NCBI GenBank assembly: GCA_037355855.1 | Contig: CM074759.1 | Span: 5,766,001 to 5,830,000, forward strand | DNA: 64,000 nt | Source: Pseudo-nitzschia pungens | Taxonomy: Eukaryota > Bacillariophyta > Bacillariophyceae > Bacillariales > Bacillariaceae | Direction of reading: 5' to 3' | Part shown: positions 23,001-32,332 of the stretch, piece after piece | Layout: every line of letters begins with the position of its first letter | Position numbering within the stretch: position 1 is the stretch's first letter | Made by a program: the position numbers and the translations under genes | The notes under the pieces: generated by a model | Databases searched by the model: none | The model's input: only the letters and a program-made list of their open reading frames with translations | What the model was told of the DNA's origin: nothing

Positions 23001-25978
23001 GCAGGTTCAATCGCACCACCAGTGGCAATAATCCCACCAGCCCATCGGTCAAGAGCTTCCTGAAAGTCAACAGCTAATTCTTCACCAGATGTTGAGGAAT
23101 CAGAGCCAGCACAAAACAAATCTGTGTCATCCACAAAGGCAAAACCCACAAGAGAAACCAGTTGCAATGACAAAGAAGTGATAAGATGGACACCATGCCC
23201 AGCCTGTTGCATCATTCGGAAGACAATGGTTGACACCAAAGCCCAAAGAGTTGGACCAATACCATTGCCTTGGCCACAACCACTGAGAGGAACAGGTTCA
23301 TCACCATACACAGGACCTGACCGACCAAAACCAGTTTTGATGTGGTGCTTAGCATGTTGCAGAGTAGACAGAAGAACTTCACACACATGTGCAGGAACAC
23401 CAAAGCTCTGGAGAGTGAGACCTGCAATGGGATGAGAGATTCTATCATAACAGCCCTTGGCATCATTCATAGCAACAGCACCGGATCTGCGCTTCTGCCT
23501 CAACACATCACAGATGAGCTTCTTGTTCAAGCAGGTGTTGATGGCCTTGTGGTGTTTCCTGCTTCCATGTTGATCAACCGCCACTGCATTGGCACGTTCA
23601 GCATGGGCAAGAATGCGTCTGCCAATCATCTTGTTGTTGATTTGGAACTCAGGAGACATCAACTGGATGAGTCTCATCTTATCCACTCTATATTCACCAG
23701 GTTTCTTGAATATCTCAACATCCGTGATGACCTGCCAGGCAGAAGGAGAGAAGCCAACAATCAATGGGACTGATCTCAGTAGAGTGTCAAACTTGTTCAA
23801 CTGGGGATCCAGGGCAAAAGCCTTGTGGTGGGCAAAACTCAAACATGAAGGTTCACTTGCTGTGCGTTCCCTCTGGTGTTTCCAGGCAGCAGCATTGTCA
23901 GCTGGACACACTGAATAGTCAAAGGGAGGCAAACTCAGAATAGAGGCAGGGACTTTGAGACAAGAAAGAAATTCAGACAGGTATTTGTCAGTGGCAGGAG
24001 GAGGATTATATGTGCCATCAAGAACTTGAGCAGAAGCATGGGCTGTGCCGAGGTAGCCAAAATCTTGAATGAAGGAGGGAGTCATGGAAGGAGTGCCAAG
24101 ACACTGCTGTTGACGCCGGACATTGGATTCAGCCATAGCTGGAACCATAGTGGACTGGGACTCCAAGACCTGTTCAGCACCATCAGGGCCAACTGCAATA
24201 GCTCGCAAGACAGCTGACTTGTTGACACGTCCCCGAATAGACCTAGCAGCAAGGCCAAGCTCTCTTTGAAGACGTTCCCTGCGCATCCGGGCACGAATCT
24301 GGGAAGCATTCTGGTTGTGAGGTTTGCCTTCAGCAAGAAGTGCATCCACCAGGCCTTGATTGAAGGAGTCTCTCCAAGAGGGGGCCAATTTTTTCACTGC
24401 CCGGTATTGCCTGTAAGCTTGTTTCAGGTGGAGGACAGCACTGGAAAGATCACAGTGTTCTCCTTTGTAGAGAGAAAGCTTGCATGCCAGCCTTTTCAAA
24501 ACAGTATGACTGGTGGACACACCCTGTCTCAGCTTAACAACACGCCGCCAAAAGTCAATTGTATCACGATAGACTTGCAGCTTCGGGGACCATGGAACCA
24601 GACCAGCTCTTGTGTGGCAAAGGTTTTGTTCAACAGAGAGCCTGAGAGAGGTGGAGGTTTCATGGAGGACTTCATATGTGGTGATGAGAGCAGCGCGCAC
24701 AGAAATATCCCCAGACTGAAACTGAGCCAGGAGGTGTTCCAGCTTAGCTTGGAGAGAAAACACTCCAGCCTTGAGAAAGCTGTGCCTGACACGCTTGAAA
24801 TACCGTTGGCGCAGATGAGGGTGGGAGGACTGGAGTTTGGAATGAGAGAAGCTCACGGTAGGTGGCAGGTGTTTGCCCATGAGGCTGCAATTACAGACTT
24901 CAATCCAAAGCATTCTGTGGTCCGATTCCATACCATAGGCGCCACCAAAGGGACAATACCCAGCCCTGAGAACATCAACATTCTCAGAGACCCAAATGGC
25001 ATCAATTGGTGTTCTGGTAGTGTTGCGGTTGTGAGTGGCAGGAGGAGAAGACTGACTATGAAGGGTAAGAATGGCATCTCTGAAACCAAGAGCCTTGAGC
25101 TCAAAAGACAAGCCATCAGTCCGAACATCAGCATTTTGATCAATCCCAAGAATGACCTGGTCACCTGCACCCAGACAGACCTGAAGGGCAGCAGTCAAAT
25201 CCCTGTGAAAGAGAATACATGGGTTGGGACTGAAAAGATTTTCAGCTGCTTGAAAGTATCGGTACTGTTGATTCCAGACGGAACCAAGGTCCCTGTCATT
25301 TTCAACAGGGCAGTAAGCAGAAAACATAGTGACAGTGTAACCATCCCTGCCCTGAAACTTGACAAAGGACCATCTCCCAAGACCAGAAGGATCAGCCCCA
25401 TGGGCAATCTTGTGGGAACTGAACAGTTGATCAATGGAAAACCCTGTACCACCAGGCTGAAGCCATGAACAGTCAGAAGCTTCATGCTTGTTGTTGGCAA
25501 GGTAGGAAAAACTTGAGGGACTGATATTCTTCATGCGCCGATTGAAAAGATCACATGGCAGGAGTTTGGATTCATTCAAACAATGTTCAGCAAAAAGAGC
25601 CACACTGGCATTGCTCTTGACAAATTGACGGGAGTTGTGCTTGGACATGGACATAAAGGCAGCTCTGCGCTGTGGTCCAATGTTTTGGAAAGTGATGATG
25701 GTGGAGTTAGAGGATGGAGCTTGAGGGAAGGAGTGACCAAAACTGTCAGAATCCTTAGCAGCAAGAGAGTCTCCATGAAGAGTTAATTGGACAAACTGAG
25801 AGACAGGGGAAGAGGCGGAGGAGGAAAAGGGAGAAACAGTAGAAGCATTGATAGGATTTGGAGTGGAAGGCATCCCATCAAACCTCATACCAGAAGAGCT
25901 AACCATGATCAGAAGGAAACCCAGTCTGTCGCAGGGATGGAAGAGTTGCCGGAGCTGATTTGGTGGAAACATTGGCAT
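20066..25978 (-). CDS. LINE ORF2 protein: APE endonuclease, reverse transcriptase, RNase H, CCHC finger (intact)
   Basis: 1,970 residues from the ATG at 25978, unusually long for a LINE ORF2. Residues 93-362 form an APE-type endonuclease with FQNIG, FAEHCLN, the SAYCPVE strand, GIDQNAD, PIDAIWVSENV and the terminal SDH. The reverse transcriptase spans about 740-1010: motif A MNDAKGCYDRI near 839, motif B GCGQGNGIGPTLW near 900, motif C FVDD at 948-951, and 'EPAKSF' as motif D. RNase H lies at about 1475-1630 with catalytic D1481 (CDGSF), E1529 (YRSEL), D1559 (ALDGD) and D1622 (NHQVD). A CPLC-x8-H-x3-C finger sits at 1738-1754. The stretches 370-740 and 1010-1475 are conserved but unrecognised. 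It overlaps ORF1 by 80 nt in the +1 frame, so reinitiation or frameshifting is needed for expression. RNase H plus a CCHC finger suggests an I or Tad-like group, but the assignment is uncertain. Confidence 0.95.
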   Translation of the reverse strand: MPMFPPNQLRQLFHPCDRLGFLLIMVSSSGMRFDGMPSTPNPINASTVSPFSSSASSPVSQFVQLTLHGDSLAAKDSDSFGHSFPQAPSSNSTIITFQNIGPQRRAAFMSMSKHNSRQFVKSNASVALFAEHCLNESKLLPCDLFNRRMKNISPSSFSYLANNKHEASDCSWLQPGGTGFSIDQLFSSHKIAHGADPSGLGRWSFVKFQGRDGYTVTMFSAYCPVENDRDLGSVWNQQYRYFQAAENLFSPNPCILFHRDLTAALQVCLGAGDQVILGIDQNADVRTDGLSFELKALGFRDAILTLHSQSSPPATHNRNTTRTPIDAIWVSENVDVLRAGYCPFGGAYGMESDHRMLWIEVCNCSLMGKHLPPTVSFSHSKLQSSHPHLRQRYFKRVRHSFLKAGVFSLQAKLEHLLAQFQSGDISVRAALITTYEVLHETSTSLRLSVEQNLCHTRAGLVPWSPKLQVYRDTIDFWRRVVKLRQGVSTSHTVLKRLACKLSLYKGEHCDLSSAVLHLKQAYRQYRAVKKLAPSWRDSFNQGLVDALLAEGKPHNQNASQIRARMRRERLQRELGLAARSIRGRVNKSAVLRAIAVGPDGAEQVLESQSTMVPAMAESNVRRQQQCLGTPSMTPSFIQDFGYLGTAHASAQVLDGTYNPPPATDKYLSEFLSCLKVPASILSLPPFDYSVCPADNAAAWKHQRERTASEPSCLSFAHHKAFALDPQLNKFDTLLRSVPLIVGFSPSAWQVITDVEIFKKPGEYRVDKMRLIQLMSPEFQINNKMIGRRILAHAERANAVAVDQHGSRKHHKAINTCLNKKLICDVLRQKRRSGAVAMNDAKGCYDRISHPIAGLTLQSFGVPAHVCEVLLSTLQHAKHHIKTGFGRSGPVYGDEPVPLSGCGQGNGIGPTLWALVSTIVFRMMQQAGHGVHLITSLSLQLVSLVGFAFVDDTDLFCAGSDSSTSGEELAVDFQEALDRWAGGIIATGGAIEPAKSFCYLIDFKWNGSGWDYRSIADMPGDFSVADKNGNRATLDRFEVDHADKTLGVFISMDGNEEAQIAHMKSQSQSFGSQLKASKCEKRASLYTFKYSFMKSVEYPMPVTQLDEATWTKIIHPALVPVLNKAGMSRTFPRHVFYGPSLYQGFGFIHPYLLQEFSHIATLFQESVRSSQTGRILRLTAESLRLELGIPLHLGVTPYHPFASYVTPCWYKHVWKFFSVHPVSLFEDFPDLPLLRSNDCYLMQAFVNSGFRGADLSLLNHMRMSLKAISLADICTPDGKRLTPMAFQLTSSNHLRDHLDWPRCPPSWPPAAKRFWTKALQTCFLPPCPPPAARALAPSFHLGPWLSPQTASLWPWFLSPSTNRIFFKTSTGWTVSTSQGRGRYRVTAELLSDKPACADVLVCPVICGQVVRVVGSSAYVSEPPDMDPLEYNPYASLPDSPVDAFDALCESPRVLLHKYSLPQAGCQHLVDAIQSGIASAVCDGSFDPELLRGTSAFILSPNTSTKTASLFLTGCNFVSGSPEDQSSYRSELAGIIGVLTCCTALVNLFDIASGSITIALDGDTALKQAQGSWPLVISQKSFDYVYVIRNMISALPISVHFQWVQGHQAGIFLDWWALRNHQVDSMAKAFLSVHRASAHHYPRLVFEPWAFSLNGCKCSRFDQNALHVAISGPPLLKYWQTHHDIPIPQPVLSSIHWCAHLSAFKRLPPGMQRWFVKFASGCIGVGNQLLHYQYQDHSRCPLCDADNEKVSHVLSCKDTGAVQHSVSAFKGPLQKRLEVEQTDPSLVVAIVDLLTRVRKGQTIYPSSYSLAIASAVRAQRTIGWHNWLLGRWSPRWYQIQADYYSHIGSKRSPKRWATAVIHQFFLTSWDLWTYRNERLHGPGGTLDAEQHQSLDASITSELAIGAAGALPQSHSLLQTPFHVLQGYTLTAKRQWLATIHLARKQYAAPVPPVQPYQQEAALLRAWLTGPQG

Positions 25979-28856
25979 GGCTCAAATCACTGACACTAGC
26001 ATCATGGCTGGAGGAGAATGCAATTGCAGCAACTCCAAGCCTCAATGCAGAGGCTGCGTCTTCCCCACCACCGGCAGCAGGAACTGCAGTTGAGGAATCA
26101 GGAGAGGCCACAGGGAGGTCACCAGCCATGGCATTCTGGGGAGGGTCAGGAACTGCAGGGGGAACTTCAGGAGGAATACCAGGAGAGGCATCAGCCTTGG
26201 CAACATTGGAAGAATCACCTCCAGTAGGAACACCACCTGCAGGCGCTGAAGCCGGGACATCAGTGAGATTGGAAGTACCGGTTGCTAAAGTATCCATGGA
26301 TTGAGAATCATCAAATCCGCCACCACCACTGTCAGCACGGGCTTGGAGGTTAAAGTGCAGATCCAGATCAAAGGTAAGGTCTGGGGCAAGGTCAACTGAC
26401 AAGTCATCATCAACAAGTTCCCAATCTCTTGCATCCCCATCACCAAAAAAGGGAAGAGAGTCATCCTGCATTGGATCTGCAGCAGGTTCAGTTTCCACAA
26501 CACAATTGGCAGCAGCATCCCAATGGTAGGCTTCCATTTCAGTCAGGCACTCAGAAGAGAACCATTGTCGAACACAAGAACCATAATGAGCTTCCAGTAT
26601 AATAGGCAGGAAAGACAACATGGCCATTGCTTCAGCCTTGGTAGTGATATTGTACAAAGCAAGGATCTCGCCTCGGTATGAACTGGTATCAACAGAAAGA
26701 AAAAGAGGCCATGACCAATTGTCACGGGTTCTGATACCCAGAAGCACACTGCGCAGTGTCTTCAAACCCAGCCCTTGGCCCAGGTCAACTGGAAGATCAA
26801 GATCAACTACCCCCAGAACAGGAGCAGTTTCATGGCTCTCAATAAATTTAGCTTGGCGGTGCTTAGCCTGGCGAACAGTCTTGAGCTTGGAGGGGGGAAG
26901 AGGTCTGTCAGAAGGATTGGTAGCTGTCTCAATAAACTTGTAGAATTTACCATCAGGGAGAGAGGCAATGTCTGAAGGTTTGCACCGATTGAACTGGGCT
27001 TTGAGGAGCTTAACAGTTTGGGCGCGCTTTGTAGCATCACACAAAACATGTGCAGCCTGAACAGGATTGGGATCAGGAGTTCTGGAGTTGTCAAGGCTGA
27101 TATTCTTCCTGATAACAGCAATAGGACATGCCTGAAACCTGGGATGAGTCTGAAGCAATTCGTTGTAGTGGTCAAGATCAAAACTCTGCATGTAAGATCC
27201 AAGGAGAAAGCCACATGTGACAATAACTGGGGCCTGTATGTGGTCATATTTCAGGTCCATGTCACGGTCTCTGAGCCTCTGGAGCAATTGTGCGGAAAAG
27301 AGTTTCTCCAGGGAAGCACTGTGGCCCACAAAGAAGCGTAGATGAGGAGCAGTTCTACTGCGAAGCCAGAGCTGAGCAACATACAATTCCAAGGTCTTCC
27401 TGTCAGGAAGTGTCGTCCAAAACTTGGTAACAGGCTTGGCCTTGGGGTTGAGCCTGGCTCTGGAGGGAAAAACATACAACACCAGGCGCTTGTCAACAGT
27501 CCATAGAAGATCCAAAGCTTCCTTGAGAGACTTGAGCAGCTCATCATATAGTTCCCCAGGGTGTTGTGACATCAACCTTGGAAGGGACAGAGTGACATAA
27601 GAACGATGAGAACACTTGGTGCCAGCAGTGACATCCACTGGAGCTCTAGAATCACTGGAGCAAACCCCTCGGCGTTGGAGGAAATGCCCAGCAGAGGAGG
27701 ACAAGACAGTAGCATCACCTCCACCAGGAAGAAAGGACACTGATTTGGAAGTGGAAGCATCATCAACTGCAGTTGGCGCAGGTGTAGGAGGTCGCTTCTT
27801 GAAATACCAGTGGGAGCCAAGCACCTGATTGGCTGCCAACCAAACTCGTCCTTCAGTGCTGGGCAAAAGGTTACCTTCACAATACAGGTCATCAAAGCAC
27901 TCAGGAGACATCTTGGCCAAACCAATAAGACATCTCTTCAGAGCATGGCCTGAAGGTTGCTTGGTCCAGTCTGCAGAGGCTTGAAAGCAGAGAGAAGCAA
28001 GGGAAACCAGGGACTCCACAGAAGCAGTTCTCCACTCAGGGTTGTCAGGAAAAGCTTGAGCATATGCTGGAGGGATGGCAGACTGACAGACATCATGGAT
28101 GGATTTCTTGTCATTCCCATCTTTCTTGCTGAAGAAGTGAGTGGGGCTAGGACACCCAGTCCATAGCCGGGATCCTGCTGGAGTTTTACGAAGAGTGTGG
28201 ATAGGGGTGGGAATGGAAGCACGACCAGTAAAAGGCCCCTTACCGTAGAAGCACCAGAGGAAGGAATCTGAGTGAGCTTTGTTGGCAGCAGCCAGGGCTT
28301 TCTTGCGCAGGGCATGTCGCTCGGCAGACGGTGTGTCAGAAAGAAATGCAAGAGTAGCTTGTTTCAGACTAGACTTGGAAGGAGAGACCTTGGAAGGAGG
28401 GTGCTTAGAGTCTGAGTGCTCAGAGCCTGGCTGGCCATCCCTAGACGTGGCACTGTTGGACTTTCCACTGTTGGGCTTCCCACTGTTGGACGTCCCACTG
28501 TTGGAATTTCCACTGTTGGACTTCCCACTGTTGGACTTCCCACTATCAGACGTCCCACTGTCGGACTGCCCACTGCCTGAATGCCCTGTGTCCGAATGCC
28601 CAGTGCCTGACTGCTCAGTGCTCATATCAACATCATCTAGTGCACCAGTAGACACAGCAGAAGTGAAGGACATATCATCATCAGAAGGGAGTGAATCCCT
28701 AGATGGACGGGGAGAGGGAGGGGGGGAGGGAGTAGCCTGAAGAACGGAACCAGCAGGTAGTCGGCGGGAAGGGGTCCCCGTAAAGGCGCGTTTGTTGGAA
28801 GGAGTGTTAGCCAAGGTAGACCTTTTTCGCCTGGAAGCTGGCGGGGGGGGAGGCAT
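25899..28856 (-). CDS. LINE ORF1 protein (intact, LINE-3)
   Basis: 985 residues from the ATG at 28856, which sits in a good context (CCCCACCATGC). The first 60 residues are basic and Ser/Pro-rich. Residues of about 75-150 are pentapeptide repeats (GTSNS/GKSNS type) encoded by a 15 bp tandem DNA repeat. From about residue 195 a conserved region begins ('SFLWCFYGKGPFTGR', 'CPSPTHFFSKK'), containing a well-kept 'LGVVDLDLPVDLGQGLGLKTLRS' segment and an acidic C-terminal part. I recognise no domain; no zinc knuckle is visible. By position it is the LINE RNP protein. Its 3' end overlaps ORF2 by 80 nt. Confidence 0.9.
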   Translation of the reverse strand: MPPPPPASRRKRSTLANTPSNKRAFTGTPSRRLPAGSVLQATPSPPPSPRPSRDSLPSDDDMSFTSAVSTGALDDVDMSTEQSGTGHSDTGHSGSGQSDSGTSDSGKSNSGKSNSGNSNSGTSNSGKPNSGKSNSATSRDGQPGSEHSDSKHPPSKVSPSKSSLKQATLAFLSDTPSAERHALRKKALAAANKAHSDSFLWCFYGKGPFTGRASIPTPIHTLRKTPAGSRLWTGCPSPTHFFSKKDGNDKKSIHDVCQSAIPPAYAQAFPDNPEWRTASVESLVSLASLCFQASADWTKQPSGHALKRCLIGLAKMSPECFDDLYCEGNLLPSTEGRVWLAANQVLGSHWYFKKRPPTPAPTAVDDASTSKSVSFLPGGGDATVLSSSAGHFLQRRGVCSSDSRAPVDVTAGTKCSHRSYVTLSLPRLMSQHPGELYDELLKSLKEALDLLWTVDKRLVLYVFPSRARLNPKAKPVTKFWTTLPDRKTLELYVAQLWLRSRTAPHLRFFVGHSASLEKLFSAQLLQRLRDRDMDLKYDHIQAPVIVTCGFLLGSYMQSFDLDHYNELLQTHPRFQACPIAVIRKNISLDNSRTPDPNPVQAAHVLCDATKRAQTVKLLKAQFNRCKPSDIASLPDGKFYKFIETATNPSDRPLPPSKLKTVRQAKHRQAKFIESHETAPVLGVVDLDLPVDLGQGLGLKTLRSVLLGIRTRDNWSWPLFLSVDTSSYRGEILALYNITTKAEAMAMLSFLPIILEAHYGSCVRQWFSSECLTEMEAYHWDAAANCVVETEPAADPMQDDSLPFFGDGDARDWELVDDDLSVDLAPDLTFDLDLHFNLQARADSGGGGFDDSQSMDTLATGTSNLTDVPASAPAGGVPTGGDSSNVAKADASPGIPPEVPPAVPDPPQNAMAGDLPVASPDSSTAVPAAGGGEDAASALRLGVAAIAFSSSHDASVSDLSHANVSTKSAPATLPSLRQTGFPSDHG

Positions 28857-28959
28857 GGTGGGGCTAGGATCGTCTGAATATGCGTGGTGGCTCGGGCGCT
28901 GGTAGGCTGTCAGTGTTAACCTGTATGGATATATACAGATGGGTGTGTTCTACACTGCT

Positions 28960-30615
28960 CTGGGATGTGCAAGTGCCAGGTGATGACAAAGGCCGGGGCA
29001 GGAGAAGCACTGGTTGATGACAAAGGCCGGGGCAGGGGAAGCACCAGTTGATGACAAAGGCCGGGGCAGGAGAAGCACCAGTTGAGAGCAAAGCAACAAC
29101 TGAAAAGCAATCAGTTGGGTGTCGGATCGACAGCAGACACGCCTCTTGGATGTGCAAGTGCCAGGTGATGACAAAGGCCGAAGCAGGGGAAGCACCGGTT
29201 GATGACAAAGGCCGGGGCAGGAGAAGCACCGGTTGAGGGCTGAAGCAACAACTGTAACGCCGCGCTTGAAGGGAGAAGCACCGGTTGAGGACAAAGGCCG
29301 GGGCAGGAGAAGCACCGATTGAGTGAAAACAACAGCTGAAAAGCAAACAATTGGGTACTGGACCAACAGCAGACACGCCTCTTGGATGTGCAAGTGCCAG
29401 GTGATAACAAAGGCCGGGGCAGGAGAATCACCGGTGGAGGGCAATTAACAGCTGAAGAGCAGGCAATTGGGTGCTGGACCAACAGCAGACACGCCACTTG
29501 GATGTGCAAGTGCCAGGTGATGACAAAGGCCGGAGCAGGTGAAGCACCGATTGAGGGCAAAGGCCGGGGCAGGAGAAGCACCGGTGGAGGGCAAATCAAC
29601 AGCAGAAAACCTCCAGTGGAGTGCAGGAGCACCAACTGAAACGCCGCGCTTGAATGGAGAAGCACCGGTTGAATACAAAGGCCGGGGCAGGAGAAGCACC
29701 GGTTGAAGACAAAGGCCGGGGCAGGAGAAGCACCGGGTGAGGGCAAAGCAACAACTGAAAGCAGGCAATTGGGTGTTGGACCAACAGCAGACACGCCTCT
29801 TGGATGTGCAAGTGCCAGGTGATGACAAGGGCCGGAGCAGGTGAAGCACCGGTTGAGGGCAAAGGCCGGGGCAGGAGAAGCACCGGTGGAGGGCAAAACA
29901 ACAGCAGAAAACCTCCTGTGGAGTGCAGGATCACCAACTAAAACGCCGCGCTTGAAAGGAGAAGCACCGATTGAGGGCAAAGGCCGGGGCAGGAGAAGCA
30001 CCGGTGGAGGGCAATCAACAGCAGAAAACCTCCAGTGGAGTGCAGGAGCACCAACTGAAACACCGCGCTTGAAAGGAGAAGCACCGGTTGAGGGCAAAGG
30101 CCGGGGCAGGAGAAGCACCGGTTGAGAGCAAAGCAACAAATGAAAAGCAAGCAATTGGGTGTTGGACCAACAGCAGACACGCCTCTTGGATGTGCAAGTG
30201 CCAGGTGATGACAAAGGCCGGAGCAGGTGAAGCACCGGTTGAGGGCAAAGGCCGGGGCAGGAGAAGCACCGGTGGAGGGCAATCAACAGCAGAAAACCTC
30301 CAGTGGAGTGCAGGAGCACCAACTGAAACACCGCGCTTGAAAGGAGAAGCACCGGTTGAGGGCAAAGCAACAGCTGAAAAGCAACCTGTTAGGTGCTGGG
30401 GCAACAGAAGACACGCCGCTTGGAAAAGGTGTCGGGTGATGACAAAGGCCGGGGCAGGAGAGGCACCGGTTGAGAGCAAAGACCGGGGCAGGAGAAGCAC
30501 CGGTTGAGGGCAATTCAACAGTAGAAAACCTCGAGTGGAGTGCAGAAGCAACAACAGACACGCCACCTGGGTGCAGAAATGCCTGATGATGACAAATGCC
30601 GGGGCAGTAGAAGCA
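28960..30615 (-). repeat. 110-120 bp repeat array in LINE-3 leader
   Basis: About a dozen diverged units with the core 'caggtgatgacaaaggccgg' followed by 'gcaggagaagcaccggttga'. Some units have internal deletions or a variant segment ('aaacgccgcgcttgaaagga' with 'cagcagaaaacctccagtgg'). Chance frames of up to 419 codons run through it because the unit length is close to a multiple of three. Similar arrays are in LINE-1 (59200-60800) and, as a few units, in LINE-A, but none in LINE-2. Confidence 0.88.
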
Positions 30616-30639
30616 CCAGTTGAGTGATTGGTTGTATGC

Positions 30640-30830
30640 TGGGAAACAGGGTACAGCAGCAACAACAGGTCCAACGTTGGTCTGGACAAGGAAAAAACTC
30701 CAGGGAAGCCAAAGAAAGGACTGGAGCACTACCAGAAGAGTCACGTTTGGAACCCACAGAGGTGCTCTGGAGTTACAGAATTTAGAAACTCCAGTAGACC
30801 ACTGCAAATCGTGTAGAAACAAACTGGCGT
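30640..30830 (-). repeat. Conserved leader block, LINE-3
   Basis: 190 bp starting 'gggtacagcagcaacaacag' and containing 'ctggagcactaccagaaga', 'cacagaggtgctctggagtt' and 'ctgcaaatcgtgtagaa'. It is nearly identical at 50297-50475 (LINE-2), 60847-61030 (LINE-1) and 55-235 (LINE-A, other strand). Its conservation between rapidly changing arrays suggests function, perhaps core promoter or packaging. Confidence 0.75.
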
Positions 30831-32082
30831 GACAAAGACCTTGAGCGAGGCAATTAAACCAGGGAAGCTGCTTGCTTGATAAACAGGGGCTTTAGTAGGA
30901 ACACTTAGGGACCGGGGGATATCAATGGCAGGGCACACTTAAAAGGCCCAGGAGGGAACTTGAAGTTCAAACTCGCAAGTACTTATAAGTGGAAACAGTA
31001 TCCAGGGGCAATTGGCTTGGAAACAGGGACCTTGAGCGAGACACTTAGGGACCAGGGAAGCAGTGGAAACAGTATCCGGGGGCAATTGGCTTGAAAACAA
31101 ATACCTTGAGCGAGACACTTAGGGACCAGGGAAGCTGATTGCTTGAAAACAGGGGCTTTAGTAGAAACACCTAGGGACCAGAGGGAGGCTTGTATCGTGA
31201 AAACAGTGTCGAACTTGAAGTTGAAGTTGGGGTTGCTTAAGAGCGAAAACACTTAGGGATCAGGGAACTCGCGAACACTTAGGGACCAGGGGAATTGTAG
31301 TCTTGAAAACAAGGGGCGGTAGTAGCTGTAGTCTTGGAAACAAGAGTGCAATAAGTATAAGGTACTTAGGGATCGGTTGGTCTTGGCTTGAAAACAGGTG
31401 TAGTAGGGGGAGCCTTAAGCGAGAAAACTTAGGGACTGGGGGGCTTGACTAGGAAACAGGGTAGCTCTTAAATGATAGGCACTTAGAAGAGCAGGTGGGC
31501 TATTGGCTTGAGAATAAAGGGGAACTGGAAGATATGCTCGCGGGAACTTGCAGATACTTAGGGATCAGCAAGTAGGAACCTTCTAGAAGGGGGGTGTATA
31601 TGTGTTCAATCTTGAAGAATGTAGAACGTTAAGTAGGTTCGACCTTGAAGAATGTAGAACGTTAAGTGGGTATCACTTAAGGGGCTTGGAAGACTGTATA
31701 GCGTTAAATAAAAATATGGCTTGAAAACAGATCAAAAACAAACCGAGCTCGGAGACAAAGCGGAACTGAAGCAGAGCTGCTGTAGAAGTAGTACTGCAAT
31801 TGCTGTAGAAAATTATGTGTGGTTTTGCTGCCGAAGCTTGTTGTTGCCGATCGACCGACCGACAGGAAACAAGCAACCAAAGCAACCAAAGGGAGCAAGG
31901 AGCAGGCAAACAAACAGCAGAATCAGACAGGGGAGGTCTCTGTTGATAGGTGTAGTGCTTGGTTTTGTTGTAGGAGCTTTAGAAGTGAGTGAGATATCAA
32001 AGGGGAAAGTTGTGTAGAAATCTACGTGTTTTAAGTACTGGAACATCGGAACGTCGGACAAAATCGCGCGTCGCAAAATTGT

Positions 32083-32332
32083 GACCCTAGTAAACTCTGC
32101 TAGCATCCATACTAAACAGGATAGGTCTGCTGCTAAGCCTGCTGCTAAGCCTGTTGCTAAGCCTGTTGCTAAGCCTGTTGCTGAGCCTGTATGCTAGCAA
32201 TTAGCACACAGCTCTAGCACTCAGCTCAGCACCTGTTAGTCAGTTACTGGAGGCTGCTGCCTGTAGCCCCAGTACACTCTCCTACACAGGAGCCTTAGCA
32301 CAGATCATAGCACCACCTTGAATATCTTCATA
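32083..32332 (-). mobile_element. Copia left LTR, second segment, with repeated target site
   Basis: 32083-32102 is the second copy of the LINE-3 target duplication; 32103-32332 completes the left LTR and matches 41039-41268 without visible change. It includes five to six 12 bp tandem units of the 'gctgctaagcct' type. In element orientation this is the start of the 3' LTR (TATGAAGATATTC). Terminal sequences TGTTGATATCC and GAATATCTTCA form an imperfect inverted repeat, as expected of LTR ends. Confidence 0.93.

Larger units (their letters stand above)
19743..32082 (-). mobile_element. LINE-3: complete 12.3 kb non-LTR retrotransposon
   Basis: The only uninterrupted full-length copy here and the innermost, hence youngest, insertion of the nest. 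From 5' (right) to 3' (left) it has a conserved 5' terminal domain, a 3.2 kb repeat-rich leader, ORF1 (985 aa), ORF2 (1,970 aa), a 3' UTR and an (ATT)n tail. Both ORFs are open and all catalytic residues I looked for are present, so it is a candidate active element. It is flanked by a perfect 20 bp target duplication inside the left Copia LTR. Confidence 0.96.
28857..32082 (-). promoter_or_regulatory. LINE-3 5' leader (3.2 kb), probable promoter region
   Basis: From the 5' end (right) it contains: a conserved terminal domain (31700-32082) beginning ACAATTTTGCGACGCGCGA, with a perfect GTAGA-TT-TCTAC hairpin; a field of short repeats around 'acttagggaccaggg' and 'cttgaaaacaggggctttag' (about 30880-31570); a 190 bp conserved block (30640-30830); and an array of 110-120 bp units up to ORF1. 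Comparable LINEs carry an internal promoter here; a promoter role is inferred from position, not from a recognised motif. Confidence 0.6.

Noticed and set aside
24266..25468. 400-codon open frame on the plus strand, opposite LINE-3 ORF2
   Set aside because: Antisense to the endonuclease region; in LINE-1 and LINE-2 the same stretch is broken into shorter pieces, while the sense frame is intact in all copies.
31990..32082. HDV-like self-cleaving ribozyme at the LINE 5' end
   Set aside because: Some LINEs have one, but I could not find the P1 pairing or the double-pseudoknot layout in the first 100 nt; only simple hairpins are visible.
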